Positions 49,901 to 57,654 of a DNA stretch of 64,000 bases are shown here, in pieces. Every line of letters begins with the position of its first letter. The stretch's first letter is position 1. The notes under the pieces are model-generated. The model made no database searches. It was given only the letters and a program-made list of their open reading frames with translations, and was not told the DNA's origin. The stretch spans positions 124,001-188,000 of the forward strand of contig JBGTGP010000020.1 in NCBI GenBank assembly GCA_041746735.1, read 5' to 3'. Position numbers and translations under genes: made by a program. This stretch comes from Opimibacter sp041746735 (GTDB lineage: Bacteria; Bacteroidota; Bacteroidia; Chitinophagales; Saprospiraceae).

Positions 49901-52174
49901 GAAGGATTATGCAATACACAGTCAAGCCTGGCATTGAATGCGTTTATCATGGCTGGTGCACCGGGTAGCTGGCAGGTTATTTCTGCTCCACCCGGCAGCA
50001 ATCCAGGTACTATTGCTGGAGCTGTGTTTCAAATCAATGGATGTGATCCGGGACTTTATGGATTCCGGTTTACGTTTGATGATGCTCCGTTGGAAGGGTG
50101 CCCGGATAGTGCCGAAATGGAATTGTATATTCAGGAAGCCCTTACACTCTCGGTATCAGGCGATACGGCCATCTGTGGACAGACCGCTTTTCAACTTTCC
50201 GCTAATCTGGGTGGATCAGCCACTGGCATACTTTGGACCACATCCGGATTAGGTGTTTTTGATGATCCACTTTCTACCAATACCTTCTATACGCCTTCAA
50301 TGACAGATGTAGCAGCAGCCCAGGTGATGCTCATGGCGTCATCTATGGATACTTTGGGGTATTGCCCTACTGCACGCGATACAATCGATGTGGCTATTGT
50401 CACTCCGCCGTCTACAGTTTTTAGCATGCTTTCAGATACAATATGTAATCACCCTGACAGTGGCTCAGTCGTCAACCTGATGTCCTGGATTGTGGAGGGC
50501 GATGGTACTGGTGTATGGGCTGATCTGGATGGTGCAGGTGTAAATCTCTCAGATGCCACACAAGTCGATTTTGATTTAGTGCCTCCTGGTGTTTACAGGA
50601 TCTTGTATACCACGCAGACGGGGATTTTGCCCTGTGAAGACAGTATGTATGTCCTGCAGATTGTGGTAGAAGATTGTGCCTGTCCGTCTTTACTGATCGA
50701 TACAAATATTCTTGAGCTCTGTGAATCGGTCACGACCGAGCTTCAGGCATTGATCATATTGGCAGCTCCCGGAAATTGGACCATCACTCAGGGACCACAA
50801 GGTATATGGCCTGCGATCGCAGGTACTGTTTTGAATACCACCGGCGCCACTGCGGGCAACTATCTGCTGACATATTCGCTTCAGGATAGCATCCCGAATT
50901 GCCCAGCAAGTGTCTTAGTACCACTGATCATCGAAACCGAGCCATCTATCCAGATCACGTCGCTGAGTTGTAATGTGGAGAAAACGCATTACGAGGTGGT
51001 GGTTATGACAAATGGGGTATCAGTGACTTCAGATTTTGGAGATGTGACCACCGCAGGGGCAGGAGGTTTTCTTATCGCCAATATTCCAGCCGGACAGGAT
51101 ATTGTGTTGTTAGTAGCCTCAGCTTCGGGGATCTGTTCTCGCGTCTATGCTATCATGGCACCACCATGCGACTGTCCGCTGCTGGTAGAGGATATTCCAG
51201 ATACCATCAGGATATGTCCGGGCGAATCCGTTACTGTCCAACCCACCATAACAGGAGCCCAGGGTTCAGCGCTGATCACCTGGATGACACCTTCCGGGAC
51301 CCTGATGCAATCGGGGATACTGGTCACTGCCTCCGGGATGTACAACTTTACAGTTGTCGACTCTGCCGGTTGTACATGGCAGGATAGGTTTGATGTCCTC
51401 GTGGAAGGACCGCAGTCATTCCAATGGACCAGCAGCCCTGCATCATGCCCGGATTTTGCCAATGGTGAAATTTCTATACAAGGTGTTTCTGGTGGTCAAC
51501 CTCCTTTTATGGTGCAGATCAATAGCGGCGAACCGGCAGATGTAGATTTGTTTCCTTATCTGGCGGGGCCACTAATACCTGGTATCTATACGGTTTCTCT
51601 CATTGATCTGAATGGTTGTATGCTGGAGCAGGACATAGAGGTAGGGATGGCCACGCCAGGATCTCTCGATCTCGGTCCTGACCACCTGATTGACGCGGGC
51701 GATTCCGTTTGGATCAATCCTCAGTCTGTAGGAATTTTTCCTGCCATTGTGAATTGGATGCCACCCCAAATAGTATTGGGTCTTGAGCCATTTTGGCTGG
51801 TTCCGGAATCGGATATGATGCTCACTGTCCAGGTGATCGATACCGCCGGTTGCTTGTATGTGGATATGATCACTATCCGTGTGGTTAGACGTGTGCATTT
51901 CTATGTGCCTAATGTTTTTTCACCCAATGGTGATTTGATTAATGATATCATTGAGGTGTATAGCCGGATAGATGATGATCGATTACTTTCATTTGAGATT
52001 TTTGATCGCTGGGGCAATCAACAGCACGCCCAGTTTGAAAATCCTCCTTTCCGGTGGGATGGTATGTTCCGGAGTAAGCCAGCGCTGTCAGGCGTCTATG
52101 TATACAAACTGACCTGGGCAGATGACCGTGGAAGGATACAGGTACAAACAGGCGATATTACTTTACTGCGGTAG
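46913..52174 (+). CDS. Giant secreted modular protein with gliding-motility C-terminal domain
   Basis: The 1753-residue product has a signal peptide (about 1-26, …LLFQFAVAQ). After an N-terminal cysteine-rich region (about 30-380) it consists of Ig-like repeats of two types. One has W-TTSGDG-F-DP followed by YTPGPGDI or a variant (five copies between about 470 and 1150). The other opens with a CDC/CNC/CACP cluster and ends with GSW or GNW, P-GxP and a GxY strand (three copies). The last about 95 residues carry VPNVFSPNGDLINDIIEVYSRID, FEIFDRWGNQQHA and GDITLLR, the type B sorting domain of type IX secretion. It is predicted to be a surface adhesin or released matrix protein. The repeats are diverged, so they are old. 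Confidence 0.88.
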   Translation: MIRPGAGISWWAGITFSLLFQFAVAQCPEFTSSSASGNSMTLCEDASVTFSVAGQEIAMGSHVQWYIHPSSTFNPYAGEGTLIGSVPVIQDPCVDEPEILYIMVNPDNTQVGGSGDQCDEFLVLWTGSGGFNTGDILVSNLGPGSFQWDSYVAGNAANFSCGTALPPGPVPANAILIIQSSPNNNVFIDSDDLCASGLPVYIIAYDGTVACTGGYFDNNSPCSSCPVMVTISGSTCQYSFSLDYQPPGSSIDGWGWANTGSGVFANIIPTLDIPTPDPGGVMIDDFIWTIPANFCENMGGGDYFVTGILNPPPPQGCPQIMTSFFGLAISCPQMILSGGGDVCAGNCPDNPTLISFEIIGDDTPFEADLVVSASLFPSFPINNLPLENGQTISVCMGSGFFPTFDPVTGVLTVPTLAIGITATVEVVSAISNSGCEVTVNPNSISLTFIAAPTSNAGSSQIICAGESVVLNGMIGGSAVTGLWTTSGDGQFDDPNDLTTVYIPGPGDIALGQVQLTLSGMDLNGACVPSQSTLTVTIDPSLLIEVNSPITICSNDFALVEAMVSGGNAPCVWQTSGDGSFDDPFAETTGYTPGPGDISSGFVLLTFSPINSGTCVLSNEPVELTIVPAVTATVPQNLQICDAESLEIMITIQGLYTTVTWFAPGDGMLEFVSDTWVTYTPGPMDIMDQFFIISVSIQSVFPECGITTYNIPVFIFPCDCPPLITDPPMDPLCFENDALDLTTLLVEGGAGIWSITSTPPGGNPATITGTVFVTSGSNPGVYTVTFTLNTPDPGCPPSSDEMITVIQSVFPFAGPDVTTCGPQAVQLNGFVVPPGNTITQWTTSGDGVFLDPQNLITLYTPGPQDSVSQGLYLILESQDPVCGHQIDSMAVTFLQAPFATFSRDTFVICNEEEKGSVIDFPGLILSGDILGSWTNVSGVPVDFSRPDSVNFVGIAVGSYEFRYQTQSAVFPCMDGTYSIFIVVEECNCPLILIQNAPEGLCNTQSSLALNAFIMAGAPGSWQVISAPPGSNPGTIAGAVFQINGCDPGLYGFRFTFDDAPLEGCPDSAEMELYIQEALTLSVSGDTAICGQTAFQLSANLGGSATGILWTTSGLGVFDDPLSTNTFYTPSMTDVAAAQVMLMASSMDTLGYCPTARDTIDVAIVTPPSTVFSMLSDTICNHPDSGSVVNLMSWIVEGDGTGVWADLDGAGVNLSDATQVDFDLVPPGVYRILYTTQTGILPCEDSMYVLQIVVEDCACPSLLIDTNILELCESVTTELQALIILAAPGNWTITQGPQGIWPAIAGTVLNTTGATAGNYLLTYSLQDSIPNCPASVLVPLIIETEPSIQITSLSCNVEKTHYEVVVMTNGVSVTSDFGDVTTAGAGGFLIANIPAGQDIVLLVASASGICSRVYAIMAPPCDCPLLVEDIPDTIRICPGESVTVQPTITGAQGSALITWMTPSGTLMQSGILVTASGMYNFTVVDSAGCTWQDRFDVLVEGPQSFQWTSSPASCPDFANGEISIQGVSGGQPPFMVQINSGEPADVDLFPYLAGPLIPGIYTVSLIDLNGCMLEQDIEVGMATPGSLDLGPDHLIDAGDSVWINPQSVGIFPAIVNWMPPQIVLGLEPFWLVPESDMMLTVQVIDTAGCLYVDMITIRVVRRVHFYVPNVFSPNGDLINDIIEVYSRIDDDRLLSFEIFDRWGNQQHAQFENPPFRWDGMFRSKPALSGVYVYKLTWADDRGRIQVQTGDITLLR

Positions 52175-52219
52175 GTGTTGAACAAAAACCTGGTAGGTTT
52201 CGGGGATCCTGGTTGAGTC

Positions 52220-52852
52220 CTACCGGATGCCGGTGATCTTATGCGTTTGCAGACTCAGACGCCATTGTGGATGCTTCAGGCAGTAGTCAATGGCCCATCG
52301 GGTATGGATGTCTGCATCCGGACCATCCATGGGTTGCAAATAAAAATAATCAAAATCCCAATCGGCCACATCTTCCGGGGTGATTCCTGTCTGTTGCACG
52401 ACCAGTTTGAGCTCATTCCCAGTGCGTAGTACCACCTCTGTATTAGCTTTAGGACTCACACAAACCCAATCAACGCCTTCGGGGAGAGGAAGAGTACCAT
52501 TGGTCTCTAATCCGATCTCAAATCCTGATTGGTGTAAGGCATCTATCAGAGGTAGGTCTAACTGAAGAAGGGGTTCGCCACCGGTACAAACTACATATTT
52601 ATTCGTTTTACCTTTTGGCCATAAAGCATTAACGGCAACAGCTAGTTGTGTAGCCGTATACCGGCCTCCGGCTGTTCCATCCATACCGACAAAATCAGTA
52701 TCGCAAAAGGGGCAAAGCGCTTCATGCCGATCTTCTTCACGACCACTCCACAGGTTACAGCCGGTAAACCGGAGGAATACAGCCGGTCTTCCAGTCTGTG
52801 CGCCTTCTCCCTGCAGGGTATAGTAGATTTCCTTGACTTTGTAGCCAGACAT
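52220..52852 (-). CDS. queE: 7-carboxy-7-deazaguanine synthase QueE
   Basis: The radical-SAM enzyme makes 7-carboxy-7-deazaguanine in queuosine synthesis. The 210-residue protein opens VKEIYYTLQGEGAQTGRPAVFLRFTGCNLWSG. Its cluster motif is Cys32, Cys47 and Cys50 (CX14CX2C), the QueE-specific variant of CX3CX2C. GGEPLLQ and the VSPKAN region follow. The start is 5 bp from the ridA stop, so the two are cotranscribed. No other queuosine genes (queC, queD, queF) are in the window. Confidence 0.95.
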   Translation of the reverse strand: MSGYKVKEIYYTLQGEGAQTGRPAVFLRFTGCNLWSGREEDRHEALCPFCDTDFVGMDGTAGGRYTATQLAVAVNALWPKGKTNKYVVCTGGEPLLQLDLPLIDALHQSGFEIGLETNGTLPLPEGVDWVCVSPKANTEVVLRTGNELKLVVQQTGITPEDVADWDFDYFYLQPMDGPDADIHTRWAIDYCLKHPQWRLSLQTHKITGIR

Positions 52853-52856
52853 GCGA

Positions 52857-53255
52857 TCAGGTATTGGCTATAGCAGAAGCTTCGATTTCTACTAGAAATT
52901 CAGGTGCAATCAGTCGCGATACTTCCACCATAGTGGTCGCCGGACGGATATGACTAAAGAATTCACCATGGGCGCGTCCGATTTCTTCCCATAGATCAAT
53001 TCGGGTAACATAAATACGCGTACGTAGCACGTCCTCCATCCTGCCGCCTAATCCTTCAACTGCCTGCTGTATAATTTCAAGTACACGTCGGGTCTGGAGG
53101 TATGCATCGTCGGGTGCAAACGGAGCGCCTTGCTCATCGACCGCACAGGTGCCTGATACTTCTATGATTTGACCATGCCTGACGGCCCTTGAATATCCGA
53201 CAATGCTCTCCCAGGGTGCACCTGAACTAAATCGCTGTATGGAATTGTTCTGCAT
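52857..53255 (-). CDS. RidA-family protein (reactive intermediate deaminase or related)
   Basis: The 132-residue product (ATG at 53255) resembles RidA/YjgF/UK114 proteins, trimers that hydrolyse enamine/imine intermediates. The core has VRHGQIIEVSGTCAVDEQGAPFAPDDAYLQTRRVLEIIQQAVEGLGGRMEDVLRTRIYVTRIDLWEEI; an Arg in RTRIYVT fits the catalytic Arg105-like position. An upstream start would overlap the UbiA-like gene and is ruled out by the promoter box TACCTTTG at 53274-53281. Paired with queE; no functional link is known. Confidence 0.85.
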   Translation of the reverse strand: MQNNSIQRFSSGAPWESIVGYSRAVRHGQIIEVSGTCAVDEQGAPFAPDDAYLQTRRVLEIIQQAVEGLGGRMEDVLRTRIYVTRIDLWEEIGRAHGEFFSHIRPATTMVEVSRLIAPEFLVEIEASAIANT

Positions 53256-53273
53256 ACTTTTTTTTATGGAATG

Positions 53274-53281
53274 CAAAGGTA
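53274..53281 (-). promoter_or_regulatory. -7 box TACCTTTG for ridA-queE
   Basis: An exact TAnnTTTG match on the minus strand, predicting a start near 53270 and a 15-nt leader to the ATG at 53255. It fixes the ridA start. Confidence 0.6.
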
Positions 53282-53325
53282 ATGGGTTGTGTGTTATGCA
53301 AAATGGACCGACGGCAAGATGAGGA

Positions 53326-54198
53326 TTAGAGAAATACATTGAGCAGCAGAAACAGCAACAAGACTGCCATCATAAGTCCGTCTATTCCACCGCTGAAATA
53401 CAGATCATCCTGTTGTTGGTAACTCTTGCGGATCAGAAACATCATAGACAAACTGATCAGCGTCATGGCGATCACATAGGAGGGTTGTAGGTAATGAAAT
53501 GCAGTTAAACCACTGCAGAATGCCACAATCAGACAAAGCCGTAACGCTAATTGACGGATACCTACAGGTCCAATCCTGGCTGGCAGATTGATCAATCCCG
53601 ATGCCCGGTCGATGGTCATATCCCGGATATCAAACGGAATCGTGAGAAGGATGACAAAGGCCATCCGGTCTATACCATGGAAGAGCGAAAGTTGGACAGA
53701 ACTGTCACTCAAAATGAGTAAGGGTACAAACGCTGTCAGCCATCCCCAGGATATACCAATCAATAAGATTTTCCCCCACCCAAAGTCACGAAGTCTTCGA
53801 CGTCCCGGAAAGACAGGCAGTACATAAAGCCCTGCTATAATTGCGCCAGGCAAGAGCCATAGCATGAGGTTCACATCCCACAAATAGACAAGAGCGAATA
53901 GTGTTAAAGCCATCCATGCTAAACAAGCGAGCCGAATAAAATTGAGGTATCGCGCTACAAATTCAAACCGGCTTTCAGGTTGTTTTACCTCGCCCATTCT
54001 GGCACGGCCTATAAGTCTGTGACCCGTGTATAAAGCCGCCGTAGCGCCACCAGTAAAGAGAATGTAATAGAAATGCCGTGAGGTATGGCCTGTCAACTCC
54101 AGTGTCAGAAAGGTCAGGCAGGCAGCACCAAAGCCAATATGGGCACCACTATAGACCCAAAACTCTATACCCTTCCGCAAGAGCGAATTACTTGTCAA
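53326..54198 (-). CDS. UbiA-like membrane protein lacking the first Asp motif
   Basis: The 290-residue protein with nine predicted hydrophobic segments has a TTG start, as no ATG is available before residue 67; it overlaps the M42 stop by 11 bp. The second UbiA motif is clear, IPFDIRDMTIDRASGLINLPARIG. The first (NDxxDxxxD), needed to bind prenyl diphosphate with Mg2+, is replaced by YTGHRLIGRARMGEV. A prenyltransferase role is therefore uncertain. It could be a noncatalytic relative or use another substrate. It sits between M42 and ridA. Confidence 0.75.
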   Translation of the reverse strand: MTSNSLLRKGIEFWVYSGAHIGFGAACLTFLTLELTGHTSRHFYYILFTGGATAALYTGHRLIGRARMGEVKQPESRFEFVARYLNFIRLACLAWMALTLFALVYLWDVNLMLWLLPGAIIAGLYVLPVFPGRRRLRDFGWGKILLIGISWGWLTAFVPLLILSDSSVQLSLFHGIDRMAFVILLTIPFDIRDMTIDRASGLINLPARIGPVGIRQLALRLCLIVAFCSGLTAFHYLQPSYVIAMTLISLSMMFLIRKSYQQQDDLYFSGGIDGLMMAVLLLFLLLNVFL

Positions 54199-55267
54199 AG
54201 TATTTAAAATTATGACCGGACTTGATCTGTTGAAGGGTGGCGGTCAGTAAATCTATCAGGTGGGTTATGTCTTCAAAATGAGCCATCTCTACGGTCGTAT
54301 GCATATACCGGAGTGGAATGGAGACCAGCGCTGAAGGAATGCCGCCATTAGCATAGGCAAAGGCATCTGTATCGGTACCTGTACTACGGGAAGACGCAAC
54401 ACGCTGGAATGGAATATTGTTATCCCTGGCAGTTGCTTCGATCAGTTGTAATAATTTGCGGTGAACAGAAGGGGCATACGCAAGTGCCGGGCCAGCCCCC
54501 AGTCGTATATCACCTTCTAGTTTGGGATCAATCAACGGGGTAGAGGTGTCATGCGTTACATCGGTCACGATAGCTACATCCGGACGTATGGATTGAGCGA
54601 TCATCGTGGCTCCGTGCAATCCTACTTCTTCCTGTACAGAATTGACCACATAAAGCGAATAGGGGAGTTTGATCTTTTGTTCATGCAGTCTTCGTGCCAC
54701 TTCGGCTATGCAATATCCACCGAGCCGGTTGTCGAGCGCCCGACCGATGAAGCAACGCTTGTTGATCTCTTCATACGTATCATCGTAGGTGATGACACAC
54801 CCCACATGGATGCCCATTTCTTCAACTTCCTTTTTGTCTTTAGCTCCGACATCGATAAAGATATTTTCCAATGTAGGAGCAAGGTTGGCATCCTTTCCTT
54901 TCCGAACATGTATAGCAGGCCAACCAAAGACACCGCGGACGATGCCTTGTGGGGTATGGATATTGACCCTTCTGCTGGCGGCAATAGTCTGATCAGAACC
55001 TCCATTGCGGATCACATGGATGTTTCCTTTGTCCGAGATATAGTTGACATACCAGGAGATCTCATCTGCATGGCTTTCGATGACCACACGATATTTCCGT
55101 CCCGGATTGATGATGCCATAGGCCGTTCCATAAACATCAGTGTGCCATTCATCCACAAATGGGGTGATATAATCCAGCCACAGCGTCTGACCTTTTGTCT
55201 CATGGCCGGTAGGACTGGCATTGCTGAGGTATTGCTTTAGAAATTTTTTAGATGTCTTGTCGATCAC
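54188..55267 (-). CDS. M42-family aminopeptidase
   Basis: The 359-residue cytoplasmic metallo-aminopeptidase (glutamyl aminopeptidase / deblocking type) forms tetrahedral complexes and trims peptides. Metal and catalytic residues are visible: His66 and Asp68 in ESHADE, Asp179 in GRALDNRLGG, Glu213-Glu214 in VQEEVGLHGA, Asp236 in VTDVTHDT, and His in LRYMHTTVE. Starts with GTG 12 bp after the pyrE stop. Together with the S46 and M1 enzymes elsewhere in the window it suggests peptide use. Confidence 0.93.
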   Translation of the reverse strand: MIDKTSKKFLKQYLSNASPTGHETKGQTLWLDYITPFVDEWHTDVYGTAYGIINPGRKYRVVIESHADEISWYVNYISDKGNIHVIRNGGSDQTIAASRRVNIHTPQGIVRGVFGWPAIHVRKGKDANLAPTLENIFIDVGAKDKKEVEEMGIHVGCVITYDDTYEEINKRCFIGRALDNRLGGYCIAEVARRLHEQKIKLPYSLYVVNSVQEEVGLHGATMIAQSIRPDVAIVTDVTHDTSTPLIDPKLEGDIRLGAGPALAYAPSVHRKLLQLIEATARDNNIPFQRVASSRSTGTDTDAFAYANGGIPSALVSIPLRYMHTTVEMAHFEDITHLIDLLTATLQQIKSGHNFKYFDK

Positions 55268-55279
55268 GTGTACCGGTAG

Positions 55280-55930
55280 TTAAGTTGTATGGTGTGCAAT
55301 ATAAGCATCAGACCAGGCTTGTGGATCACGGGCCCAGGTTGAAAGTAGTTCATGTTGTTCAGTCGTAATACGTCTGGTTTCGGCGGCCACCTGAATAATC
55401 GTCGCATAATCGGTCAGGGTTTTGAACGGGCAATCCGCTGCACGAAAAGCATGATGGGCTTTGGGCAGACCATATTGAAAAATAGCGACAACACCCGTCA
55501 CCGTTGCGGGCACATGACGCACAGCCTCCACTGCCTGAAGGCTGCTCATTCCGGTTGAAATCAGATCCTCGACGATAAGCACACGGGCTCCGGGTTGGAT
55601 CAATCCTTCTATCAGATTTTGGCGGCCGTGCTCCTTTGGTTTGGAACGGATATACGCAAAAGGCAACTTCAGCCGGTCGGCCAGTAAAGCACCATGCGGG
55701 ATGCCCGCCGTCGCTACTCCGGCAACGGTATCAAACATTTCAAAATCTTTTATCACCTTCACCATGAAATCGATCAGGCCGGTTCGTATCTCCGGAAATG
55801 ACAGGAGGATTCGATTGTCACAATAGATCGGAGAACGCATGCCGGATGCCCAGGTAAATGGGTGATCAGGCTGGATCCGGATTGCACCCGATTCGAGAAG
55901 TTTGAACGCAACTATTTGATTGTTAAACAT
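55280..55930 (-). CDS. pyrE: Orotate phosphoribosyltransferase PyrE
   Basis: PyrE converts orotate and PRPP to OMP in pyrimidine synthesis. The product is 216 residues from the ATG at 55930; a TTG at 55936 is unlikely. The PRPP motif is VLIVEDLISTGMSS, and WASGMRSPIYCDNR, AGVATAGIPHGALLADRLKLPFAYIRSKPKEHG are typical. The promoter box TACCTTTG lies on the minus strand at 55953-55960 and overlaps the start of the divergent NUDIX gene. First gene of the pyrE-M42-UbiA-like set. Confidence 0.95.
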   Translation of the reverse strand: MFNNQIVAFKLLESGAIRIQPDHPFTWASGMRSPIYCDNRILLSFPEIRTGLIDFMVKVIKDFEMFDTVAGVATAGIPHGALLADRLKLPFAYIRSKPKEHGRQNLIEGLIQPGARVLIVEDLISTGMSSLQAVEAVRHVPATVTGVVAIFQYGLPKAHHAFRAADCPFKTLTDYATIIQVAAETRRITTEQHELLSTWARDPQAWSDAYIAHHTT

Positions 55931-55949
55931 TTGCAATTAAAGATCTTGA

Positions 55950-56600
55950 ATGCAAAGGTATAAAATATACATCAATGAGAGCCCGCTGATTCTGACCCAG
56001 ACCACCGATCTGGACGATGAGACTGCCTTTGAGCGTTCCCTCATTCACGCCATATACCGTGGAAAGCCGAAGATGCTTCTCAACTACATTGAATTGCTGG
56101 AAAGAAATAAGCATCACGAAGGCATTATTATCCGGGCGGACAACGTCGTTCAGCTTTGGAAGGATTTCAGGTCGTTGTATTCCTATATCAGGGCTGGCGG
56201 TGGATTGGTCATCAATCCATTTGGTAAGGTGCTGCTCATCTTTCGCAGAGGGGTGTGGGATTTGCCAAAAGGCAAACAGGATCCGGGTGAGACCCTGGCT
56301 CAAACTGCACTCCGCGAAGTCCAGGAAGAGACCGGACTATCGGATCTTAAGTTGATCGAAAAACTCAACAATGGCTACCATTGCTACCTGATGAGCAAAC
56401 AACGAACGCTGAAACGTACACGATGGTATCTGATGATGACACAATCGCCTGATCAATTGGTATTGCAGAAAGAAGAGGGTATTTTGGATGCCGCATGGTT
56501 TGACCCCCGCGAGCTGCCTAAACTCCGGATGCCGATGTACAATAATATCCGGGATGTCCTGATTCGGTATAATGCGGAGAAACTGGCAATAAAACCATAA
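55950..56600 (+). CDS. NUDIX hydrolase
   Basis: The 216-residue protein has an N-terminal domain of about 85 residues (YINESPLILTQTTDLDDETAF…) and a NUDIX domain. The Nudix box runs over residues 108-130 as G-x5-E-x7-REVQEE-x-GL and is intact, so hydrolysis of a nucleoside diphosphate-X substrate is likely. The specificity is unknown; its place divergent to pyrE hints at nucleotide metabolism. The ATG at 55950 lies inside the pyrE promoter region. Confidence 0.9.
   Translation: MQRYKIYINESPLILTQTTDLDDETAFERSLIHAIYRGKPKMLLNYIELLERNKHHEGIIIRADNVVQLWKDFRSLYSYIRAGGGLVINPFGKVLLIFRRGVWDLPKGKQDPGETLAQTALREVQEETGLSDLKLIEKLNNGYHCYLMSKQRTLKRTRWYLMMTQSPDQLVLQKEEGILDAAWFDPRELPKLRMPMYNNIRDVLIRYNAEKLAIKP
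55953..55960 (-). promoter_or_regulatory. -7 box TACCTTTG for pyrE
   Basis: An exact TAnnTTTG match on the minus strand, predicting a 19-nt leader to the pyrE ATG at 55930. It lies within the first codons of the divergent NUDIX gene. The plus strand here has AACATTTG (55926-55933), a one-mismatch box for the NUDIX gene. Confidence 0.6.
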
Positions 56601-56609
56601 CAGACAGTC

Positions 56610-57272
56610 TCATGGGAATAGCAGGGTCCCGATCCGGAGCATGTTGCTGCCTTCCTCCAAGGCTATACCATAGTCACCGGACATCCCCATACTGATGGTG
56701 TTGAATGCTGCTTCCCTTAGAAAGTAATTCTCCTTGAGCTGATCAAAGTATACTTTTAACTGCCTCATTTCACGCCGGATCTGATCAGTGTCTTCTGTGA
56801 GGGTCGCCATACCCATCACACCCTCAGGGATAACGAAGGGCATAGATCTATGGATACCACTCCGTAGCACTATGTCTAAAGCCTCATAGTCCCAGCCATA
56901 CTTGGATGCTTCACGTGCGATTTTGATCTGAAGCAGACACCGGATCGGCTGGTTTATTTTTTGGGCTTCTTCGTGGAGAGTTTTCCAAAGCTTTTCCCGA
57001 TCCAGGGATTGGATACAATGAACATAAGGTAATACCTGACGGACTTTGTTGGTCTGTAGATGACCGATCAGATGCCATTCGATATCGGCTGGCAACACAG
57101 GTGCTTTCAGGATGAGTTCCTGTACCCTGTTTTCAGCAAAGCATCGCTGGCCCTTGTTATACAAAACCAATATGTCTTCCACACTTCGGGTTTTGGAGAC
57201 CGCGACCAATCGTGCATTATATTGCTGGAACTGTTGGGTTAGAAACTCCCAGGGATGTTGCGCTTTTGGCAC
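56610..57272 (-). CDS. YggS/PROSC-family PLP homeostasis protein
   Basis: The 220-residue protein binds pyridoxal phosphate through Lys27 (LVAVSKTRS) and buffers free PLP. Other conserved blocks: FAENRVQELILKAPVLPADIEWHLIGHLQTNK and VHCIQSLDREKLWKTLHEEA, then GVMGMATLTED and FNTISMGMSGDYGIALEEGSNMLRIGTLLFP. It starts with GTG. It is convergent with the NUDIX gene and divergent from the TonB-like gene. Confidence 0.93.
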   Translation of the reverse strand: MPKAQHPWEFLTQQFQQYNARLVAVSKTRSVEDILVLYNKGQRCFAENRVQELILKAPVLPADIEWHLIGHLQTNKVRQVLPYVHCIQSLDREKLWKTLHEEAQKINQPIRCLLQIKIAREASKYGWDYEALDIVLRSGIHRSMPFVIPEGVMGMATLTEDTDQIRREMRQLKVYFDQLKENYFLREAAFNTISMGMSGDYGIALEEGSNMLRIGTLLFP

Positions 57273-57405
57273 GATTTATGATATTATAATTTATTTTAAT
57301 ATAAAATTGGGTCCACGCTGTTCTGTCGATCGGCCACAATCTTGGTTGCAATATCGCAAACAGCTGAAACGTTTTCTCGTTGATCTAAAATCCAGGAGGA
57401 TATGT

Positions 57406-57645
57406 ATGGCCCATTCTTACACATCATCAATCACTGACAAAATCAAACCTGAAATGCAAGTACATCGTGAAAAAACAACCTCTTGGACGGGTCTTATCGT
57501 GTCCGTGCTCCTGCATGGAATTTTCTTTGCCGGATGTCTGGCACTGGATGCCAATACGGTATCCGCAACAGCCGGAGTGGATGCGTCACAACCCGCCATG
57601 ACCAAAGTAACTGAACCGGTCGCTTCTGCGAAACCGAAAAGCTGA
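57406..57645 (+). CDS. 79-residue protein with TonB-like N-terminal helix
   Basis: The ATG at 57406 follows an AGGAGGA ribosome binding site (57394-57400) at 5-base spacing, the clearest one noted in this window. The product has a basic N-terminus, one transmembrane helix (about 27-47, WTGLIVSVLLHGIFFAGCLAL) and a short Ser/Ala/Pro/Lys tail (…VASAKPKS). The helix contains Ser33 and His37 spaced SxxxH, as in TonB Ser16/His20, which couple to ExbB/ExbD. It lacks the proline-rich spacer and C-terminal domain of TonB. It could be a TonB stub or a specialised small protein. Confidence 0.5.
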   Translation: MAHSYTSSITDKIKPEMQVHREKTTSWTGLIVSVLLHGIFFAGCLALDANTVSATAGVDASQPAMTKVTEPVASAKPKS

Positions 57646-57654
57646 TCTCCCGGA

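Noticed and set aside
54551..55240. A 229-codon plus-strand frame
   Set aside because: Antisense to the clear M42 peptidase gene.
52220..55930. A queuosine or vitamin operon around queE
   Set aside because: Neighbours (ridA, UbiA-like, M42, pyrE) do not form a pathway, and ridA has its own promoter.
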